The notes under the pieces: generated by a model
What the model was told of the DNA's origin: nothing
Seen by the model: the letters and a program-made list of their open reading frames with translations, nothing else
The model's database searches: none
Part shown: piece by piece, positions 1 through 11,593 of the stretch
Layout of the letters: each line of letters starts with the position of its first letter
Numbering within the stretch: position 1 is the first letter of the stretch
Translations under genes and position numbers: made by a program
Assembly (NCBI GenBank): GCA_000469685.2
Contig: LS997567.1
Coordinates: 3,338,663-3,402,662, forward strand
Direction: 5' to 3'
Source: Haemonchus contortus
Taxonomy: Eukaryota; Nematoda; Chromadorea; Rhabditida; Trichostrongylidae
DNA length: 64,000 nt

Positions 1-1060
1 CGTTGTGGTGATGAGGTGCTGAAGTCTAGTTTCCATCAACGCACACCGCTATAATAATATTAAATAATAGTCAGTGATAACGATGGATGCTGATGATATA
101 ATATCGACAATGGGTACCGAAATATATTCGAGTTCGTAACAATGCTTTCAAGGGGTCTGAAGAAGGATCATCAAACTCTAGCACCTCTTGGACTACCACT
201 GCCGTTGAATTGTATTGTATAGTATACTCCACGGTACCACCTAGTTAACTTACTACTACAACAACTACACAGTAGTACTGACTAAATCAGAAACCGAAGG
301 ACCCAAAAGTGATGAGAAAGAATATGAAAAAAGGAGAATCCAGAAGAACAAGGGTGAACAATAGGTCAATAGAGAAGAAAAGGGAGTAGCACAACTAAAT
401 ACAGCGAGGGAAGGTTCTGGAATAGGGCGTTGCTCAATGGGTGGCCAATACCGAAATCAATCTGATTGGTAGGTCAAGTTGAGTGGTAGATCAGGACGGC
501 GTTTTCTCTCGAAATGTAATGGGAAAAACAATTTATAACTAACTTAAAACAGCTTCTGCAATTCTAGGCTGACTATTGAACAGATCCCGTGAAGCTCATC
601 TGAACCATCCGTTACTTGTTTAACAATAGACTAATCCTTCTGGTTATCGACTGTTAGATGTGATTTGTTGGTTCTAAAAGTTATTCTCTGATTCGATACT
701 TATTAGAGTAGCTTTAAACTTATTATTTTAGCAACTGTTAGGTTCAAACACCGTAAAAACTTGAGAGCTGAAGCGTGGCGCACTCCGAAAGGGAAATAAT
801 TAACGCCTGGCGTTTCTTTTCAATTTTCGTTTTTTTTTGTTTCAATTTGCACCATTTTTCAACTACTTTGTTGCAAAATAATAGAATGTTCAAGTTTTTT
901 TGTCTTACCTTTTTTACCTGCCTCAATAAACCGATCTCATAGTTGGATAATGAAGTTGTCCGTCCGAAATCGATCCGCCAGAAGTTTTTTGGTTGAAGCC
1001 AGAGGAAAAATAAATAAAATTAAGAATTGTGCCCAATATTGATTGATTGACCCTTTCAAT
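1..1060. other. AT-rich DNA without a recognisable gene
   Basis: No long open frame, splice-like exon series, RNA gene or known repeat end could be supported here. The only notable feature is a T-rich stretch around 815-905. It may hold the 5' exon and promoter of the membrane-protein gene that follows, since that gene lacks an ATG in its first visible exon. Confidence 0.5.
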
Positions 1061-1063
1061 TAA

Positions 1064-3205
1064 AGATCAAAATTTTCACCATTGTGTTGTTTTAACAAGC
1101 GCCTTAAATCATGGCAATTTCAGTTCCTCACGAAGATCATCAGTATTGGCGTCATCCCATTTTATGGATTGATTTTAACTTTTATGATATATTTTGGTAA
1201 TGCAACTGCAATCATGTTTGCTACAATTATACTAGGTAAGTTACTTCATAGTAAAATTCAAAGAGAACATCATGATTCAAAGGGATTTCATTTCAGGCTC
1301 GGTAGCTATAACGACGGTTTACGGGGCATTCCGAGGAAGCAAACTGTGTCTTGTGCCTTTCGTCTTTTTACAGGTATGAAACAAGAACTAAACTAGTAAT
1401 CAGAAATTTCTCAGAGTTTTCAAAAAAAATATGTTTCCTGTGAGGATCATAATGAAAAGGTCATATAACTTATTGATTTACTTGCAACTCGTGACTATCT
1501 TTAGACACAGAGATCTTCTTCAACAACTGCCACAAAATTTCTTATTTACAATCTATTTGTTTACGAAGAATTAACAATACACACTCTACATAATAACTGC
1601 ATATTTTTATATAAAGACAAAGTTCTGTACGATTTTTGGCTGATAAGCCGTCATTTTCCTGATGGCATGAACTAGACGTCCTGCTTACGGCTCGTAGTCG
1701 ATTCCAGTCGATAATTCCGAAATCGCGGTTAACAGGAAATAACTTCATCAGTAGAGCTCCGATCTGAAGAATTCTTTATTAATATCAGTCTGGTCCTAGT
1801 GTGCCTAAGAGGGGTCCTGCATTTGTTGAAAACATTTTCGGGCGGAGATGGTGTAGTGGCAAGTGGCGCACTATATCATACGCACGGTCAGGGGTTCGAA
1901 TCCCGGATCGATGCCCGCCTAGGCCAACCAAGCCTTCCATCCCTCCGAGGTCGGTGAATTGGTACCAGACTTCTCTGGGAGGATAAAAGCACTGACTTGT
2001 ACATCAGCTTGCCACCGCAAGTCATTGTATAGGCCACATACGCACTCAATACGCCACTACTATTCTGAGTGGAAGTCGAGTGCGGAGCTCAGCCGTCAGA
2101 CGGGATTGATTTACGTCAAAAACTTTATCCTTTATCCTCTATTTTACTTCTCGACGGCATCACCATTAGTTTCACTAATTCTTTTACAAAATAATGAAAT
2201 TCAAGTAAATACGTGAAGAATCAAGCCTTTTTCTCACAGTGGATAGGTAGATCACTGTTGAAGGGCACCCTGCTCAAGTTCTTTTTTTTTGGCCAAAAAG
2301 GCCAGCGTTAAGAAGTGCTCCAAGGGAAAAAAGAACGTCGTCGGCTGAAGGAGCTAGTGATTTCACAACAACGTCCTCCTCCTTCAATTTCGTCCTTCAT
2401 GGCACCAAAATACGGAGCAGCTGGTATACCAGCGATCAAAAAAATAACAGTGATTACTACGACTTATGCGCCATCAACTCGGCCTTTAGTCGAAATTGTA
2501 GAAGTAATTAGTAGTGAATTCGGCCAATACAGTATGTGCCCACTTTTGATACAATGTACATAGTCATGTTCTTGCAGTAGACGGAGTCGTAAAGAAGGGT
2601 CGTAAACAGCCCAGTTAATAATAATCGACATTTTATTCAGGTGGTCTTTTTTATTTACGATCTCGTCCTTCTTGGTTTGCTCGCAATCGCTCTATTACGA
2701 ACAGAACGAAACGAATCACTGGTATATACCGTTCATGTGTCTGATTCTGTCTCATCACATATTGGTAGGTCTTTTGTCTTTTTTATACCAATACAAAACT
2801 AATTTCGAAAAAGTTTTTTGATGTGCTTCGTTTGAATTTCCAAATCCAAATTTGTTGACAAATAAATCGGTATTGTTTATTCCATGTCTTGAATCTGAGA
2901 GGAATAGTATTTGCTAGGCAATCTCTCATTGGTGGGTCTCCGTGGTAGCCAATAAGAGGAGAGTATGGCCCCCCCCCCATGCATTGTGAATCGGTTTTTT
3001 ATCGAAAATTTCATTTACTTTTTCAGTACTCCTTGTCGCTTCAATTTTTCTGCTATGTGCTCTGCCACCAATTGTTTGGGCAGCGTACGTCGTCTATCTG
3101 GACATACTATTCATAGCAGAACTCGATCGTGGCCTTGAATTTATGCGTGAATTGCACGAGAACAACTCCGGAGAAGACGCTGCACCGAAATTAGCTACTT
3201 TTTAA
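1064..3205 (+). CDS. small multi-pass membrane protein gene, four visible exons (5' end incomplete)
   Basis: Exons inferred from splice signals and kept frame: about 1064-1235 (donor AG|GTAAG), 1297-1373 (TTTCAG|, donor CAG|GTATG), 2641-2764 (TTCAG|, donor G|GTAGG) and 3027-3205 (TTTCAG|, stop TAA). Phases join without a frame break. The product has four hydrophobic stretches: IISIGVIPFYGLILTFMIYF in exon 1, SVAITTVYGAF with LCLVPFVFLQ in exon 2, VVFFIYDLVLLGLLAIALL in exon 3 and LLVASIFLLCALPPIVWAAY in exon 4. The short polar tail is rich in E, N and D. It looks like a four-helix membrane protein of the kind common in nematodes, but I do not recognise the family or function. The first visible exon has no in-frame ATG, so an upstream exon is missing or lies before 1060. 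AATAAA follows at about 3319. Relics of this gene's 3' part recur in most tandem units downstream. Confidence 0.6.
1840..2140 (+). repeat. tRNA-headed SINE in intron 2 of the membrane-protein gene
   Basis: The head GGGCGGAGATGGTGTAGTGG carries a Pol III A-box-like stretch, and GGTTCGAATCC at 1893-1903 matches the B box. The body contains GGGAGGATAAAAGCACTGA and GTCATTGTATAGGCC, which recur in the minus-strand copy near 54905-55160 and the split copy near 57-58 kb. The tRNA-like head does not close an acceptor stem convincingly, so this is a SINE rather than a tRNA gene. Confidence 0.75.
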
Positions 3206-3730
3206 AGATAGTACTGTTGTTAACAATTGTGATGAACAATATTTTACTTTTTTGATTCTGTGATACTCAGGGAATTTTTGATAAAGATGTTACTGTATAT
3301 TTGTGGTTCACTCAAGTAAATAAATACTTTAACTAATTTGTCCAATAATTTACTTTACATTACTTTACTACCTTATATAGGCAGTTACAAATATACGTCC
3401 TACAACAAAGATGATTAAATTACAACCAATTCAATGCAGGAGAAACACGTGAGGCTCACATGCAAAATATGGAAAGCCGTCCAACAACGTACACACAGTG
3501 TAAAGCCAAGTTTCCTGTTGCAGTTGCGGAGATTAGGTGAAACATTTGTTAATAATGATTAATTAATTTAATAATTCCCCCAGAATGATGGTTCCATTGA
3601 TAAAAAAGGCTTGCCGGAAGATTTCGATGTGACAGGGTGGCTGCGATAACTGCAGACAACACAGTTTTGCAAATCGGATACTTCAAGATTCATGTATACC
3701 GCTGTGTCAAATAGTTTGTTTAATTGTTTA
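3206..3730 (+). other. 3' UTR and downstream flank of the membrane-protein gene
   Basis: Contains AATAAA at about 3319. The landmark TTGATAAAGATGTTACTGTA (3277-3296) and the downstream AAATATACGTCCT reappear near 7.7, 15.6, 23.1, 29.9, 34.7, 41.4 and 47.5 kb, marking decayed copies of this gene's tail in the tandem units. Confidence 0.6.
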
Positions 3731-3794
3731 CTCGTTTTCTTCACAGCCTAACTCGGACGGTACCGAAATCCGACATAAAATTATTCAGGAAACG

Positions 3795-3804
3795 TATATA
3801 AAAG
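3795..3804 (+). promoter_or_regulatory. TATA box of array copy 1
   Basis: TATATAAAAG lies 942 bp before the ATG of copy 1. The same TATAAAAGG-type element is found at nearly the same distance in copies 3, 4, 6, 7 and 8, which supports it as the real core promoter and implies a leader of about 900 nt. Confidence 0.5.
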
Positions 3805-4736
3805 CCCAAGAAAAAAAGGTTGAGGTCACGGGAGGTTTGCCCGACAGAAGTGGATCTCGCTTTAATCAAAAGTTGGGGATGGAGACAGTCCCCTAATTAG
3901 TAATTCTATAATAATCACAAAGTTCTTCCCTTTTATTGCGGCATATGAAGTACTGGGATCTTTTACCCATGGCCGAAGACCTAATCTGGGACCCGACAAA
4001 AATAAGTGTGGATCTCGCGAATGTGATCGATAATCCTTCAGAGTTTTCGAGCGACTAACGGACCCCGTTCCAGGACAGGAGGTAAGACGGCGGAGGCGGA
4101 CAGCAAAAGCCAATTACTGTTCAATTTCATAGGAAGCACTGAGCACTGGGAAACGACGGCTCTAGCCTGGTAAGTTTTCCTAACATTTTTCCGAACGCGG
4201 AAGAGTCACATGGAAGTAATTACAGCAATGTTGCTTCACAAAATTAGATCGGAGGCAAACATTCTTCATCAAACCCCCATTCCAACCCCCTTCTCTCAAG
4301 CAACCCACCCTCATTGAGTCATTCGCGTATCTATAAATCAGCACCCATCAAATGATGTCATCCCACTTTTCAGGTATATATTTGGAAACTTATGGTTCAA
4401 TATTCGCTCGTTATTAGAACTCTGACGTATTCTTCACGTTCTCTTTACAAGTTTTCGTCGAATTGTTCAACCGTCGAAGTTTCAGCCTACACCAGTAAGA
4501 GCCCTGACCACATACTTACCACAACGAACTTCTTTTAACTTTGACTCAAAATAGTAACTCAAACATTAGCTCACTTTCTATCCCCCCCCCCCCGATGCCT
4601 CATATTGGAGGACTGGGGTAAACATGTGTGGGCTGAATTAGTATAAATTAATAAATTTTAAGGCACAGCTCAAGTGGAGAAATTACATTTCTCAGAAAAT
4701 CTCCAAACGCTGATTTACAAAAAAAAACTTGAGGGC

Positions 4737-5712
4737 ATGAGATTTGCTTCTTTGCTATCGATTCTGCTGTTCTGTGCACTCTTTTCGTACTCGCTCCCAG
4801 AAACGTATGAGATATGCACAACTTCGATAAAAGCTGCTCTCTACGCACCTAAGGTAAACATAAAACTTTACGGTTTAATTAAAAACACCCGAAATCCTTA
4901 TCGGTAGTTGAACACGTTACAAGGACACGGGTATGAGCAGTTTTCGGCACGAGATTTCGTTATAGGCTCGTCAATTCAGTTGAGTGAGGTACATTCAAAA
5001 CCGACCAGCAAATTCCGAAGTACTGGCTTGTTCATGTCTTACTCTGATGTGTCGCCTTGTGAGCAATAAATAGATGCCATCAAAATAAGTACAAAACAAT
5101 CGTCCATCTACGTTCTTGAAAATAAGGCCTTCCCTGTCACTATGGATCAAGGCTTGTATGTTTTCCTTGTATTGGTTTCGAAACCTACTATGGTAAAACT
5201 CGTCCGCCACTGGGCGCGCCATGCAGCCTGTACAACTCCTTATAATCTTTATAACGCCCAACAACGCCGCTTGTGGAACACTAACCCAGAATTTCATTGA
5301 ACGTATGGGATACCGTGTTGTTGAAGGCCTACCATCAAAGGTAAGTTTGGGGAACAGAACAGTACTCCAACTGAAAGAATCCACAAAGTATTGCATTTCA
5401 GAAATACAGCCCCAAAAAAAGGGAGAAACTTGTCACGTCGTTACGAACAACTATGATTTTGTCTATAGGCAAAACGGTTTTCTTTAGGTAGCGTGTTTCG
5501 TTTTTGCTCCTTTTCCCTTGAAACTCATCTGCAAGAGTTGGTCGCTGATACGAAGGTCAATAACGGTAGGTTCTTCGATGGTGTTGCGTTTAGTCCAAAG
5601 AGAACCTAATAGTAAAAAAAAAGACGGCTGAATGAGTTCAACCCTAGTAGGGTATATTCAGAGAGGCGTTCCCCTCAAGGAAATTTGCGAAGAAATCGGG
5701 TTTCTAGACTAA
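4737..5712 (+). CDS. array copy 1: secreted four-cysteine saposin-like protein
   Basis: The best gene model in the array, all exons in phase 0: 4737-4853, 5290-5340 (CCAG| to AAG|GTAAGT), 5488-5565 (TTTAG| to ACG|GTAGG) and 5662-5712 (TTCAG| to TAA), about 98 residues. Exon 1 gives a signal peptide (LLSILLFCALFSYS core) followed by EICTTSIKAALYAPK. Exon 2 gives NFIERMGYRVVEGLPSK. Exon 3 has C-x11-C (CFVFAPFPLKLIC). The last exon reads KEICEEIGFLD. Saposin-like domains show C-x2-C at the start, a central C-x10/11-C pair and a terminal IC...C; here only the inner four cysteines remain. A lipid-interacting or antimicrobial role is possible by analogy but not shown. It is diverged from copies 3-9 and is the only copy with an uninterrupted middle exon. 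Confidence 0.6.
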
Positions 5713-6390
5713 CGGCGTATTTGATTGCGTATTTGATTCATTGTTAGCGATTTATCCGAATAAAGTTCACTTGTAAATATTGTTTCTGTTTCAAATTTAC
5801 GTGAGCCTCTATCGGCCACTTTAAGCTTTGAAATTTTCCAGTTCATTCTGTACTAATATGCCGTACAGGTCAATAACCAATGGTGGAAAAAGTTTCTTAG
5901 CCGATATGCGAGTCGAACTTTGAATTAAACCAAGCTGAAAAACTTTCTTCACCAATATCAGCGAATATCATGAAACCCATCGTTGTCGGTTCTTTAATAC
6001 CAAGCGCTGGTAAAATTCTAGGGAGAAGTCGAATCTCCTGGCGTGTTTCAAAAAAAAACCAAATCAACTTTGGAAAACTATTCTATTTATATATTTTTAC
6101 GCTTACAACCTACATGAATGAACATAGGAACCTTCCTCTTTGCTTAGTGAAATTTACTGGCCCTTGAACCTTGTCAACCCTGAGATATCCTGGCAAGCTA
6201 CCTGGAGACCGTGCAGCCCCCAAATGGGGCTACTGCTGCCCATGAAGCCCCAAACTACTTGTGGTATGCCATATGAAAAAAACCGTGAACAAAACAGTGA
6301 TACGAATGGACCTAATTTTCCTGAACGTGTGGGATCCCTCAATTCGGCATCGTTGGGTGAAATCGCACGTAAGGGCTGCCAAATTTCAGG
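5713..6390 (+). other. 3' flank of copy 1 with conserved unit landmark
   Basis: No gene seen. ATCATGAAACCCATCGTTGT near 5967 corresponds to TATTATGGGACCCATTGTTG in the other units, a landmark 240-400 bp after each last exon. It serves to align the units. Confidence 0.5.
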
Positions 6391-6399
6391 GTTTTACTA

Positions 6400-6860
6400 G
6401 GCTGCCTCAGAGGAAAAGATCAAGATGGCGATCTGTACGTTCAACGGACGAACGCTCGCATTGGAATCATGTATCGAAAATCTGACGATGCAAGCCACAA
6501 AGATCAGGCACGAGGCCATCGGAATGAACGAGACGAGAAGGCATTATTGACCGCCGCACGACTTTTCAAAACTGAAGAACTGTTCCTTGGAACGTTGTTC
6601 TTTGAAAAAATGTTCTCAAGAAGATGTGGCTCAACCCGAGCCAGCCTAAGAATCTCTGGCGCCTAGGCACCACCTTCAAAGTAGGAAAGCTGGAAGCGTC
6701 TGATACGCACTTGGAAAGGCTTTTCAGAGAGAACCACACTTTTTTCACAGTCTCATCGGTGATTTAAACGACAAGATTGCCTTCAAGAAAACAGCTGTAG
6801 AACTCTACACCAAGCTCACGGAATGGAATGGAATAGAAGCTTTCCACGCTGCTTAGTAAA
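6400..6860 (+). pseudogene. RTE-type retrotransposon 5' fragment (endonuclease region)
   Basis: Starts near AAGATGGCGATCTGTACGTT and contains GACGAACGCTCGCATTGG and CATGTATCGAAAATCTGACG, which recur in the same order at about 15.0, 22.3, 29.4, 34.2, 40.7 and 46.8 kb. Frame pieces such as NDRIG/NETR resemble the start of an apurinic-type endonuclease domain of RTE elements. Stops and frameshifts break it. It ends near GCTTTCCACGCTGCTTAG, where unit-specific sequence begins. Confidence 0.5.
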
Positions 6861-7189
6861 AATAATCAAAGCTATTGTTGCTGCCTTTACGGATTTTCAT
6901 CCTTAACAATTTCTGGCTTCTAGGAGCTTTTGTCATTCGATAACTCGAGTAAAACAAATGTCGTTGTTGTTGGGTAAAAGCAGTAGTTCCTTATATCGAG
7001 CTTGACCGAAGTTATTAATACCGTCGTTCTACTTAAAAAGACTAGAAAGCCGATAACTACAAAACCTTCGCACAAATCCACATAATGATCGTAGAAATGA
7101 TCTCTTTCCAAGAATACTAAAAAAACATTCAGGAAGTAGGAGAATGAAAAATATGATGCCGATAATCTACACAGCCTACACTAAAACCA

Positions 7190-7860
7190 ATCGGCTTTTA
7201 CTCGAAGTATAAAAGTAATTGGTAGTGCATTCGGCCAATACAGTACGTACCTATTCGATAGTGTTGTCGCGCCCTTGCCAGACTGGTACCAGTGCAACGA
7301 ATGCGCCGGAAGGGAACCCTCGGCGGGTGCCGGAATTCAGTCCACAACTCGTGCGGTAACACTATTTTCGACACCATTTCACACTGTTCTGAAAAGGAAA
7401 CGCACAATTTTATATCCCTCTAATCAGTCCGTTTTTGAGAGCCTAATTCACTATTTCGGAGCAATAACTCGGCATAAGATTGATCTGATTCTATAGACAG
7501 TGGGAAAGATAACAGGGTCGTGAGCAGCCCGCTTGAGGAAGGGATAATTGACATCAATAATTTACATTTTATTCAGGTGGAGTTTTTCATTTGCGATCTC
7601 GTACTTCTCGGTTTGCTCGAAATCGCTCGACTACGATCAGAACGTAACGAATCACGGTCATTATTTTGAATTTTTTTGATTAAGTTATACTAAGGGAATT
7701 TTTAATAAAGATGTTACTGTATCATTGTGGTTCCCTCGAATAAAGACGTCCATCACTAACTGTTCCATTATTTTTTTTACTTCACTTTACTACCTTGTAT
7801 AAGAAATTAGTGAGCTGTTACGGATGCACGTCCACCACTTGGATGAATGAATTATGACCA
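7190..7860 (+). pseudogene. relic of the membrane-protein gene (exon 3 and 3' UTR)
   Basis: After ATTTTATTCAG at 7566-7576, a stretch to about 7657 encodes VEFFICDLVLLGLLEIARL-like sequence, clearly related to exon 3 of the gene at 1064-3205 (VVFFIYDLVLLGLLAIALL). The 3' UTR landmark TAATAAAGATGTTACTGTA follows near 7702. Exon 4 is missing: the sequence jumps from exon 3 straight to 3' UTR-like DNA, so this copy cannot encode the full protein. TAGTGCATTCGGCCAATACAG near 7226 also matches intron 2 of the parent gene near 2512. Confidence 0.6.
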
Positions 7861-7861
7861 A

Positions 7862-7970
7862 CTTGAAATCGTTGTATAGGCTAGATTCGCACTCAGTACG
7901 AGTTGAAGCCTAGGTGGAATGGAGGAGTCGCATCCCTCAGACGGGGTTATTTAGAACCAGAAGATTTTAT
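7862..7970 (+). repeat. SINE tail fragment
   Basis: TCGTTGTATAGGCTAGATTCGCACTCAGTACG and the following CAGACGGGGTTATTTA parallel the 3' part of the SINE at 1840-2140 (near 2020-2115). The tRNA-like head is absent. Confidence 0.5.
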
Positions 7971-8422
7971 ACGCCGCTTTTCAGCCTAATTTTTGGACCT
8001 CCTTCATTTCTATTTTAAGTGAAATTCCATGTACAACTGACTTCGTTCGGGTCAACTCCTATCCGAATTGCTTTTGAAATATTCGAAAGATTGACAAAAG
8101 TAGTTTATTCTAGGTTGCTCTACTCTTTGGCCTAAACTTCTCAGAAGCCTTCTGTTTTCTATTCAAACCAATCGTAATTCAATGGTAATGCGGTCACGGT
8201 GATGCTGAGACATGTCAAAGTTGGGAGGAGGACGAGCAGGAGGTGGGGGTCTTGAATTGTGACGGTGAATGCAGGTTGATTCAGTTCTGTAGGCGTCAGC
8301 TCTTCTTTCTTATAGAAGTTTTGCCTTTCTCCTTTTCTCAACTGATTTTCAATAAGAAATGTGTTCTTCAGTCTTTTTCAAATGTGCTTATAATGCAATT
8401 GAGATTTACGGGAATTCAGGGA

Positions 8423-9540
8423 ATGAGATCCACTCCCCTGCTTGCCATTTTGCTGTTCTGTGCACTCTTTTCAAATTCATTTGCAAAATCGTACAGGAAA
8501 TGCGCAAGTTTGATAAAGGACGTACTTTACGGATCTGGGGTGAGCATTACATTTTCTAGTACTATCAGAAAACCCCAAATTTTGCATTGGTCATCGATTA
8601 GGGATCACGAATGTGAGAATTAGTAATGTTTCTCCGTGAAATTTGGTCGTAGGCTGGCCAACCCACTTGAGTGAGTTACACTCATAACCGACTTGCAAAT
8701 ACGGAAGCCCTGGCTTGTTCATGGCTCACCTTAAAGTGACGAATTGTAAGCGGCGGGTATGTGCCGTGGAAATGACAGTAAAACAGTCAGTCATCTAGGC
8801 TATCCTTTTCATAGAGCTATACAAAGCAATAAAGGAGAGGATAAAATGTGGTTGAAAGGAGGGGGGTGGGGGATTCATCGCCTCTAACACTAGAGCGTAG
8901 AGAAGGAGGGATAGCCGACTTTGTGGGCCTGTAATGGTGCTTAGAAACGTTTTCTGGTCAAGAGAGCTTAAATTCCGAACCTGGCCTCAGTAGAAGAGGA
9001 GCACTGAGGAAAATGACAGGATTATTTCGGGTAAAAGGCTAGGATGGGGAATGAATTGAATGTTCAACTGATCACTGATTGATCTCTCTTCAAATGAGTA
9101 AGGGGTAGGCTACAGGAGGTTCCCAGTTTCCATAATTTCTATCAAAGGACCGAACATTAGTTTAGCATCCAAGAATTCACGAATTATTGAAAGGTCGACT
9201 CTCGACGGAATGGGAAAATTCCCCAATTACTGTTTCCTGTGGGAACTACATACTGTGGGAACCTAAGGAGGATGTGGTTTTGTTGATATAGAGCATGCTA
9301 TTTTTAGGCGTTGTGCTCCTTCCTTGCCCCCGATTTCATGAAACCCATTTGCTCGAATTGGTCGTGGATACAAAAGAAAATAGCGGTAGGTACTTCAATG
9401 ATGTTGTATCTTGTTTTCCGTACTGTTGACTACTTACTGGTAATAAAAAGGCAACTGAATGAGTCAAATCTCAAAAAAAAGCTTTTCAGAAGGGCGCTCC
9501 CCTTAAAGAGATTTGCAAAGCAATTGGTTTTCGCGACTAA
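8423..9540 (+). CDS. array copy 2: secreted four-cysteine saposin-like protein
   Basis: Exon 1 is 8423-8539 (39 codons, donor GGG|GTGAGC): a signal peptide with hydrophobic core LLAILLFCALFSNS and then KCASLIKDVLYGSG. The core exon 9308-9385 (TTTTTAG| to GCG|GTAGGT) carries C-x11-C. The last exon 9490-9540 (TTTTCAG|) reads KEICKAIGFRD and stops. Exon boundaries are in phase 0, matching copy 1. I could not find a convincing middle exon in 8540-9307, where this copy has its own unrelated-looking sequence. Without it the two halves still join in frame but leave an unusually short span between the first and second cysteines. No TATA box was found at the usual distance, and this unit has a relic of the membrane-protein gene upstream instead. 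Confidence 0.5.
8860..8990. repeat. short dispersed repeat in the intron of copy 2
   Basis: The order 'ACTAGAGCGTAGAGAAGG ... GCCGACTTTGTGGGCC ... ATGGTGCTTAGAAACG' parallels sequence near 53768-53840 and 60218-60285. Family unknown; the reverse complement has tRNA-like AGTGGTAGCGTGGTAGAAT at the third site, which suggests an old SINE. Confidence 0.3.
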
Positions 9541-9989
9541 AGGCGTATATGTCTTATTACTAGTGATCCACAATATCCACAAGGATAAAGTGTACTTCTC
9601 AATATTGTCTCTGGTGCAAACAAATATTTCCGGAAAGTTCATCGGAGGTAGAACCTCCACCAATGACTTCTGGCTATCAACTTTTCCAACTTGATCGGTA
9701 GTATTATGCCATAATGCCAGTAATAATGTGTAGACAAAGTTTTCAACTCAAATGCGAGTCCACCTTTATATTGAATAAAGGCAAAATAAAACTTTGTCAT
9801 CAATATCAGCAAAAATATCATGGAACCCATCGTTATCGATCTTTTTTCCCATCAAACACTAGCAAACTTCTGAATGGAGGTCGAATCAGAAGGGACTGAA
9901 CCAACCATGAAAACTAGTTCATTTATGTAGTTTTTCGTTTCTACCCTACCTGGAAATGTACTGAAACCTCTCCCGTTGATTAGTAAAAC

Positions 9990-10258
9990 TTGCTCTCCTT
10001 GATCGATGACCCCTCTAGGATAGCCTGGCTAGCCACCCGGAGCCTACCCAGCCCCCAAGCCACATCCTGGCAATCTATGTACATACTCGTCGGTGCCCAT
10101 ATGTCAAGAACAGTAATATAAAAGGGCTTCCTTTCCTCGGACCTGAAGAGGTTCCCAATAGGGCAGCGTTGGGAAAGAGAAGACTATAATCACAAGGCCA
10201 CACTAGTCTGCCAAAGAAGCTAAGGACCAAAATGCCAATCCGTACCTTCGATGATCGA
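9990..10258 (+). pseudogene. RTE 5' fragment, badly decayed
   Basis: CATGGAACCCATCGTTATCG (near 9820) is the unit landmark. From about 10000, stretches such as GGACCAAAATGCCAATCCGTACC and GATCGAATGATTCAACTGCATCGG follow the order of the endonuclease fragment in other units. Similarity stops near 10258, before the BEL/Pao relic. Confidence 0.35.
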
Positions 10259-10559
10259 ATGATTCAACTGCATCGGAAGGGATCAGATAATCGTCTCCTC
10301 TGTTCGGCTTTTCAACATTTCGTTGCCTGGCAAGATCTTGATGGCTTATCTCAGAGGATGAGCAGGGCAAATTAAATGCCCAAACTGGTGAAAGGGAGCA
10401 GTAAAGATCAAGAACAGGACTCCTATAATTCAGCCTTCACTTATGTACCATCGATAGGAGTGCAACAGTTCTCTTTTACTGAAGGATCGCTGGCCTATTG
10501 ATGACAACGCAGCGTGGTGCCACCTCAGGTGGCCGATAAAGGAGAAAAATATAAATGTA

Positions 10560-11593
10560 CGTCAAACGTCTTGCCCCTTCTGCTTCAGGACTAATCACAA
10601 TGCATCCCAATGTCGCGCTTTCAACACCCTAGACGAAAGACCAGACCGCACTGAACGGAATGACTCGTGTTTCAAATGTCTTCAACCGAATCACAAAACA
10701 AAGTGGTGGAACCGACCGCCCTGCAACATCTATAACTATAATCATCATCCCTTCCTTTGTTATCATTCTGAATCTTTGCAAAACAAAACCTTATCAGAAA
10801 GAAGTGCAAATAACTTAACCAGAAACAGCTCAGCATTTTCAAAGCCAACCAACAATCAAGGGAGAGGAACAGAAGACATGAGCTGCAATCGATTTCCAGA
10901 CGGTAGGAAACCCGAACAAGCTCGCTCCCCAATTATGACGGTGAATTTCTCGAAGGATGTGACAGCAAAAGATACTAAAAGTGGAAACGATGAAGAGGGA
11001 GAACCAAAGCTGAAAAGTAGTTTCTGTTACACCGCAACCAACCCAACAACAGTTGAAGCAGAGGACAACGAGCAGCGTGATAACAAAGAAGAAGTCTTGC
11101 TAATGTGTACGGAGGCCTTACTAGTCAATTCAGTTGAGAACAGCGAGACAGGAAAAAGTGGGGGGACGGTACATTCGTGCGATTTGGACAGCGCGCGGCA
11201 AATCGCGCGTCGAAATCCATATCGATTTTGACGACTTTGGTGCCTATTATTGGGGCCCAAATTTCCAGTAGAGTAGATTAGTAGTATCAGCTGACTCCAC
11301 TCTACTATACTATTTCAAGTTTGCGCCCCAATAGTAGGCATCAGTGTCATTCGAATCGCCACGACTTTCGCCGCACACTTTGGCGCGCGCGGCTCGAATT
11401 GCACGAATGTACACACACCCGAAAAAGTGTGGTCGTTCTATACAGAGGTTCAACACATTCATATACTACAACTGAGGTTGCTGAAAAGATGGAACTAAGC
11501 CAAATTAAGGAGAAGTACATTAGTTTTACACATTCGGAAATATGGAGTCACAGACAGTATCAACAAAGCAGTACAACTCCTTATTCCCTATGA
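10560..11593 (+). pseudogene. BEL/Pao-type gag-protease relic
   Basis: One frame near 10580 carries two zinc-knuckle-like clusters: C-x2-C-x4-H-x4-C starting CPFCFRTNH, then CFKCLQPNH. It continues through a hydrophilic linker (10776-11160) to a stretch ending LLMCTEALLVNS, the kind of segment that precedes the aspartic protease in Pao elements. A foldback element (11161-11420) interrupts it; beyond it the protease signature is present but degraded, the expected D-T/S-G motif reading YRGS. It is an old copy, not the same subfamily as the intact element at 60.4 kb. RT and integrase regions are not visible, and its true left end between 10260 and 10560 is uncertain. Confidence 0.6.
11161..11420. 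mobile_element. 260-bp foldback element (Mutator-like MITE candidate) with 9-bp target duplication
   Basis: Left arm GGGGGACGGTACATTCGTGC and the reverse complement of the right end GGGTGTGTGTACATTCGTGC match from the outermost bases inward, and imperfect arms of about 120 bp continue to a centre near TATCAGCTGA (11288). The direct repeat GAAAAAGTG flanks it at 11152-11160 and 11421-11429. A 9-bp duplication with long inverted arms fits Mutator-like elements. It interrupts the protease part of the BEL/Pao relic. Confidence 0.7.

Noticed and set aside
1840..1920. tRNA gene
   Set aside because: A and B boxes are present, but the acceptor stem and anticodon arm do not close well, and the same head is attached to a shared body in other copies, so it is a SINE.
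4995..5396. 133-codon minus-strand frame opposite copy 1
   Set aside because: It overlaps exon 2 and introns of a better supported plus-strand gene and is not kept in other copies.
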